Assembly: GCF_029360585.1 (NCBI RefSeq)
Contig: NZ_JAQZSJ010000002.1
Coordinates: 124,001 to 188,000, forward strand
Source: Cohnella caldifontis
GTDB taxonomy: Bacteria > Bacillota > Bacilli > Paenibacillales > Paenibacillaceae
Direction of reading: 5' to 3'
DNA length: 64,000 nucleotides
A program made the position numbers and the translations under genes. A model generated the notes under the pieces. The model worked only from the letters and a program-made list of their open reading frames with translations. It was not told the origin of the DNA and did not search any database. Shown here in pieces: positions 60,041 through 64,000 of this stretch. Each line of letters opens with the position of its first letter. Within the stretch, counting starts at the first letter, position 1.

Positions 60041-62143
60041 TTATACCTTCATTTCCTCCGTGCCGAGCAGCGCTTTGCGGGACAAGTTGATGCGTCCCAT
60101 GTTGTCGATCTCGGTTACTTTGACGAGAATCTGGTCGCCGATGTTGACGACGTCCTCCACTTTCGCCACCCGCTCGTTCGCGAGCTGCGAAATATGGACC
60201 AGCCCGTCCTTGTTCGGGAGGATTTCGACGAAGGCGCCGAACTTCTCGATCCGTTTGACCGTGCCGGTATACACTTCCCCGACCTGGACTTCCTTCACGA
60301 TGCCTTCGATGATCCGCTGGGCTTTGCGGTTTGCCTCTTCGTCGGTCGAGGAGATGTAGACGGAACCGTCCTGCTCGATGTCGATTTTGACGCCGGTATC
60401 CTCGATGATCTTGTTGATGATTTTCCCGCCGGAGCCGATGACGTCGCGGATTTTGTCCGGGTGGATTTTCATCGAAATGATCTTCGGAGCGTACGGGCTG
60501 AGCGAAGGACGCGGCTCTTTCAGCGTTTCGAGCATTTTACCGAGGATGAACATCCGGCCTTCCTTGGCTTGCTGGAGCGCCTGGGTGAGAATCGCGCGGT
60601 CGATGCCGTCGATTTTGATGTCCATCTGGATGGCCGTGACGCCGGCGGCGGTGCCCGCCACCTTGAAGTCCATGTCGCCGAGATGGTCTTCCATGCCTTG
60701 GATGTCGGTCAGGATGGAGAAATGGTCTCCGTCCTTAATGAGGCCCATGGCTACGCCCGCTACGGGAGCTTTGATCGGAACGCCCGCGTCCATCATGGCC
60801 AGCGTGCTCGCGCAAATGCTCGCCTGGGACGTGGAACCGTTCGACTCCAGCACCTCGGAGACGAGGCGGATCGTGTAAGGAAATTCGGACTCGGGCGGAA
60901 TGACTTTCAGCAGCGCGCGTTCGCCCAATGCGCCGTGGCCGATTTCGCGGCGGCCCGGAGGGCGCAGCGGCCGGGCTTCGCCGACCGAGAACGGCGGGAA
61001 GTTATAGTGATGCATAAAGCGCTTGGATTCTTCCAAGTCGATGCCGTCCAGGATCTGCACGTCGCCGAGCGCGCCTAAAGTACAGACGCTGAGCGCCTGG
61101 GTTTGACCGCGGGTGAACAGGCCGGAGCCGTGCGTGCGGGGCAGCAGGCCGACGTCGGTCGAGATCGGGCGGATCTCGTCCAATTTGCGGCCGTCCGGAC
61201 GCACCTTGTCGTGCGTGATCAGGCGGCGTACTTCGTTCTTCACGATGTCGTAGAGCACTTCTTTGACGTCGGCCAGCTTCTCCGGCGTCTCGGCATAAAC
61301 CGATTCGAAATGCTGCACGGTTTCGTCGTTGATGGCGTCGATCGCATCCTGACGCGCGTGCTTCTCGGGAATGCGAACCGCTTCCACGAGACGTTCTTTG
61401 GCGTACGCCTCGACATCGGCTTGTACGGCCGCGTCCACGGCGTGAAGCTTGACCTCCATCTTGGGCACGCCGGCCTTGGCGACGAGCTGGTCGATCGTGT
61501 CGACGATCTTCTTGATTTCCTCATGGCCGAACATGATCGCTTCGAGCATGTCCGACTCGGGCACTTCGCTCGCTTCCGCTTCCACCATCATGATGGCGTC
61601 GCGGGTACCGGCGACGACGACGTACATATCGCTCTTCTCTTCTTGCTCCACCGTCGGGTTGATCACGAATTGCCCGTCCACGCGGCCGACGATGACGCCT
61701 CCGATCGGGCCGTTGAACGGCACGTTCGAGATGGACAGCGCCGCCGAGGTGCCGATCATCGCGGCGATCTCCGGCGAGCAGTCCTGGTCTACGCTCATGA
61801 CGAGATTGACGATCTGCACGTCGTTGCGGAACCCTTCCGGGAACAGCGGCCGGATCGGCCGGTCGGTCAGGCGGCTGGCGAGTATCGCCTTCTCGCTGGG
61901 ACGGCCTTCCCGCTTGATGAAGCCTCCGGGAATTTTGCCGACGGCGTACAACCGTTCTTCGTAATTGACCGTCAGCGGGAAGAAATCCAGGTCTTTCGGG
62001 CCGGGCGATGCCGTAACCGTAGACAATACGGCCGTATCGCCGTAACGGACCATGACGGCTCCGTTGGCCTGCTTCGCCAGGCGGCCGGTTTCAAGCGCGA
62101 ACGGCCGTCCGCCGAGCAGCATTTCCACGCGTTGCTCCTCCAT
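60041..62143 (-). CDS. pnp: Polynucleotide phosphorylase
   Basis: 700 residues: two RNase PH domains ([40 protein letters not shown]), KH domain ([20 protein letters not shown]) and S1 domain ([20 protein letters not shown]). 3'-5' phosphorolytic RNA decay. ATG at 62143 follows AGGAGG by 7 nt, from the dispersed cassette. rpsO is upstream with its own terminator. Confidence 0.97.
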   Translation of the reverse strand: MEEQRVEMLLGGRPFALETGRLAKQANGAVMVRYGDTAVLSTVTASPGPKDLDFFPLTVNYEERLYAVGKIPGGFIKREGRPSEKAILASRLTDRPIRPLFPEGFRNDVQIVNLVMSVDQDCSPEIAAMIGTSAALSISNVPFNGPIGGVIVGRVDGQFVINPTVEQEEKSDMYVVVAGTRDAIMMVEAEASEVPESDMLEAIMFGHEEIKKIVDTIDQLVAKAGVPKMEVKLHAVDAAVQADVEAYAKERLVEAVRIPEKHARQDAIDAINDETVQHFESVYAETPEKLADVKEVLYDIVKNEVRRLITHDKVRPDGRKLDEIRPISTDVGLLPRTHGSGLFTRGQTQALSVCTLGALGDVQILDGIDLEESKRFMHHYNFPPFSVGEARPLRPPGRREIGHGALGERALLKVIPPESEFPYTIRLVSEVLESNGSTSQASICASTLAMMDAGVPIKAPVAGVAMGLIKDGDHFSILTDIQGMEDHLGDMDFKVAGTAAGVTAIQMDIKIDGIDRAILTQALQQAKEGRMFILGKMLETLKEPRPSLSPYAPKIISMKIHPDKIRDVIGSGGKIINKIIEDTGVKIDIEQDGSVYISSTDEEANRKAQRIIEGIVKEVQVGEVYTGTVKRIEKFGAFVEILPNKDGLVHISQLANERVAKVEDVVNIGDQILVKVTEIDNMGRINLSRKALLGTEEMKV

Positions 62144-62150
62144 GTATGTA

Positions 62151-62234
62151 CCTCCTTTAATCGGGAGTTTGACGGAGTCAAGCTCTTTCCGCTAAATGCG
62201 AATCGGGAGTTTGACGAGTCTAACTCTCTCCGCT
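62151..62234 (-). repeat. Dispersed hairpin-SD cassette, copies e1 and e2 (before pnp)
   Basis: e1 (62159-62192) is followed by AGGAGG after 3 nt. e2 (62201-62234) has lost pairing in one arm (GACGAGTCTAACTC) and has no Shine-Dalgarno sequence. Confidence 0.85.
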
Positions 62235-62326
62235 AAGACTTCTGTAAGTTCGACATTGCTCCTATTATTTCCTGCCGCAGGCAACCTTAGGCGGCCGCGG
62301 AGTCACCCGCAAAACGCCAGATATGG

Positions 62327-62390
62327 GAAAAAGCAACCCGGCACCGGTTGAAATGTTTGCACATCCCAAGCGACTCGGCCAGGTTGCTTT
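62327..62390 (-). terminator. Terminator of rpsO
   Basis: AAAGCAACC ... GGTTGCTTT with a GGC/GCC extension and a large loop, ending in TTTTT on the minus strand. Confidence 0.7.
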
Positions 62391-62402
62391 ATGGTTGCGG
62401 TA

Positions 62403-62672
62403 TTAACGGCGCAGGCCGAGCTTTTCGATCAGGGCGCTGTACCGGTTGACATCTTTGTTCTTCAGGTATGCCAGCATCTTGCGGCGCTGGCCGACCATCT
62501 TGAGCAGGCCGCGGCGGGAATGGTGGTCTTTCGTGTGCTCCCGCAGGTGCGCCGTCAAGTTGTTGATGTTCTCGGTAAGGATAGCGATCTGGACTTCCGG
62601 AGAGCCGGTGTCCGAAGCGTGCGTCTTATGCTGTTCGATCAGCTCTTGTTTACGCTCTTGGGTCAATGCCAT
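62403..62672 (-). CDS. rpsO: 30S ribosomal protein S15
   Basis: 89 residues, standard length. [60 protein letters not shown] and [13 protein letters not shown] all match S15, which binds 16S rRNA in the central domain. ATG after TAGGAGGTG. Leader may hold an S15 autoregulatory site. Confidence 0.97.
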   Translation of the reverse strand: MALTQERKQELIEQHKTHASDTGSPEVQIAILTENINNLTAHLREHTKDHHSRRGLLKMVGQRRKMLAYLKNKDVNRYSALIEKLGLRR

Positions 62673-62690
62673 CCTGATTCACCTCCTATT

Positions 62691-62775
62691 CTGTAGAATC
62701 GCCGTTAGCCTCGCCGGCGACGGTGAAATCGTCCGGCCAAGCCAAGGTTCGCCGCTGCGCCTGAATAGGCGCAAC
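62691..62775 (-). ncRNA. Structured rpsO leader (possible S15 autoregulatory element)
   Basis: The about 105-nt leader has a GCGCCT-ATTC-AGGCGC hairpin and a GCCGG ... CCGGC arm. Ribosomal protein S15 represses rpsO in several bacteria through different leader folds. Match to the Bacillus S15 leader not checked. Confidence 0.4.
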
Positions 62776-62782
62776 GTTGATT

Positions 62783-62811
62783 AGTATAGCATATCCGGCG
62801 ACCGGGCACAA
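62783..62811 (-). promoter_or_regulatory. Promoter of rpsO
   Basis: Minus strand TTGTGC, 17 nt, TATACT with an extended TGC, about 100 nt upstream of rpsO. Its upstream side carries a GC-rich hairpin (CCGCCG/CGGCGG near 62822-62838). Confidence 0.65.
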
Positions 62812-62956
62812 CGACGGTTTTTCCGCCGCGTCGGCGGAACCGCCGGGGGAAGTCCCCGGATCGGGGCAAGCCGTTCGTTCCTCGCAATCGTCCTGCAACT
62901 TCCGCAACCTCGAAAATCGTGTCTGCAACTGCACTCGAAACGTCGCGCCGGCTCTG

Positions 62957-63770
62957 TGAGCCAAAGGATTTCAGCGGAGTTAAGAAAGATTGTTTCCTAA
63001 CTCTCCGTGAGCCAAAGGATTTCAGCTGAGTTAAGAAAGAATGTTTCCTAACTCTCCGTGAGCCGAAGGATTTCAGCGGAGTTAAGAAAGAATGTTTCCT
63101 AACTCTCCATGAGCCGAAGGATTTCAGCGGAGTTAAGAATGGATGTTTCCTTACTCTCCGTGAGCCGAAGGATTTCAGCTGAGTTAAGAAAGAATGTTTC
63201 CTAACTCTCCATGAGCAGAAGGATTTCAGCTGAGTTAAGAAAAAATGTTTCCTAACTCTCCATGAGCAGAAGGATTTCAGCTGAGTTAAGAAAAAATGTT
63301 TCCTAACTCTCCATAAGCCGAAGAATTTCAGCTGAGTTAAGAAAGAATGTTTCCTAACTCTCCATGAGCCGTAGGATTTCAGCTGAGTTAAGCAACAAAG
63401 TTGCCTAACTCTCCCAGAGCAGAAGGATTTCAGCGGAGTTAAGAAAAAATGTGTCCTAACTCTCCATAAGCCGAAGTATTTCAGCTGAGTTAAGCAACAA
63501 AGTTGCCTAACTCTCCCAGAGCAGAAGGATTTCAGCGGAGTTAAGAAAAAATGTGTCCTAACTCTCCATAAGCCGAAGTATTTCAGCTGAGTTAAGAAAG
63601 AATGTTCCTAACTCTCCATGAGCAGAAGGATTTCAGCTGAGTTAAGAAAGAATGTTCCTAACTCTCCATGAGCCGAAGGATTTCAGCTGAGTTAAGAAAG
63701 AATGTTTCCTAACTCTCGATAAACCGAAGGACATCTGGTTCAGATAAGAACGAAAGTTTCTCAACTCTGT
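62957..63770. repeat. Tandem array 2: about 15 palindromic 51-bp units between ribF and rpsO
   Basis: Plus-strand unit: GAGCCGAAGGATTTCAGCTGA, then GAGTTAAGAAA, a short loop, TTTCCTAACTCTCC. The arms pair over 11 bp except for one A-C that becomes a G-U wobble on the minus-strand RNA. Two units have a compensated centre (AAGCAAC/GTTGCC). I count 15 units plus a degenerate one at 63721-63770. A two-unit block around 63362-63470 is repeated around 63470-63580. No gene lies from 62673 to 63794. Confidence 0.9.
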
Positions 63771-63794
63771 TGCCGACAGGACGATACAAGCCGT

Positions 63795-64000
63795 TCAGCC
63801 AAGGCTCATGGCACGCAGGATGTCCTTCGCCCGCTCCGCGTCCCGCCGGATTTGGCCGACGAGCTCGTCCACCGAAGCGAACTTCTTTTCGTCCCGAAGA
63901 TATTCCCGGAATGTCAGCGTCAGCTCCCGACCGTACAAATCTCCTTCGAAATCGAACAGATGGGCTTCGAGCGACAAGCCGCCCGAAGGCAGCTCGAACG
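63795..64000 (-). CDS. ribF: Riboflavin kinase/FAD synthetase (C-terminal part only)
   Basis: The last 68 residues are inside the window; the gene begins beyond 64000. Sequence ELPSGGLSLEAHLFDFEGDL, YGRELTLTFREYLRDEKKFAS and DELVGQIRRDAERAKDIL match the C-terminal flavokinase domain. It phosphorylates riboflavin to FMN and adenylates FMN to FAD. Upstream of rpsO, as in B. subtilis ribC-rpsO. Confidence 0.9.
   Translation of the reverse strand, partial: FELPSGGLSLEAHLFDFEGDLYGRELTLTFREYLRDEKKFASVDELVGQIRRDAERAKDILRAMSLG

Noticed and set aside
62957-63770. CRISPR or coding tandem repeat
   Set aside because: Units are similar throughout, unit length (about 51 with variation) breaks any frame, and stops occur in all frames.

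Overview
The window is a chromosomal segment from a GC-rich, endospore-forming Bacillota, most likely Paenibacillaceae (Cohnella or a GC-rich Paenibacillus). The support is the sporulation genes spoVS, dpaAB, ylxY, sleB and a SpoIIIE-type translocase, plus a gene order from ribF to ricA that closely follows the Bacillus subtilis ribC-rpsO-pnp ... recA-rny-ymdB-spoVS-ymcB-ymcA block. I saw no tRNA, rRNA, prophage, insertion sequence or CRISPR array.

Positions 1-20.3 kb are an accessory, mixed-strand region. It holds a partial secreted-type FAD oxidoreductase, an AlkA-type glycosylase, an ATP-dependent DNA ligase, a dGTPase-family HD hydrolase, aspartase, a decayed SgrR-type regulator, MsrAB and a run of small metabolic enzymes. 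A GPH sugar transporter sits with a YdjC-type deacetylase. Next come a Nudix-TSUP pair and a biotin ECF transporter, whose two ATPases and T subunit form one polypeptide. That fusion is divergent from bioY, and a BirA-type operator covers the bioY promoter.

Positions 20.5-64 kb are nearly all on the minus strand. In transcription order: ribF (end only), rpsO, pnp, ylxY, an M16 peptidase (mlpA/ymxG), dut, dpaA-dpaB-asd-dapG-dapA, rnjB, tepA-ylzJ, spoIIIE/ftsK, sleB, ymfF-ymfH-ymfI-ymfJ, ymfK-rodZ-like, yajQ, rimO-pgsA-cinA, recA, recX, rny, ymdB, spoVS, dipeptidase, korA-korB, pduL, miaB-ricA and an Fe-type alcohol dehydrogenase. Several promoters can be read: sigma-H-like before spoVS, sigma-G-like before sleB, sigma-K-like before dpaA, a LexA box before recA, and several sigma-A promoters. 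Together the genes cover RNA decay (pnp, rnjB, rny, ricA), lysine and dipicolinate synthesis, cell-envelope functions, recombination and germination.

The least explained content is repetitive. (1) About 28 near-tandem 52-bp palindromic units lie between cinA and recA. (2) About 15 units of about 51 bp lie between ribF and rpsO. (3) A dispersed hairpin is fused at a fixed 3-nt distance to a perfect AGGAGG Shine-Dalgarno sequence, directly before five unrelated minus-strand genes. The three families share arm sequences, and some arm changes are compensatory. This suggests selection on, or mobility of, structured RNA or DNA elements that I do not recognise as a described family.
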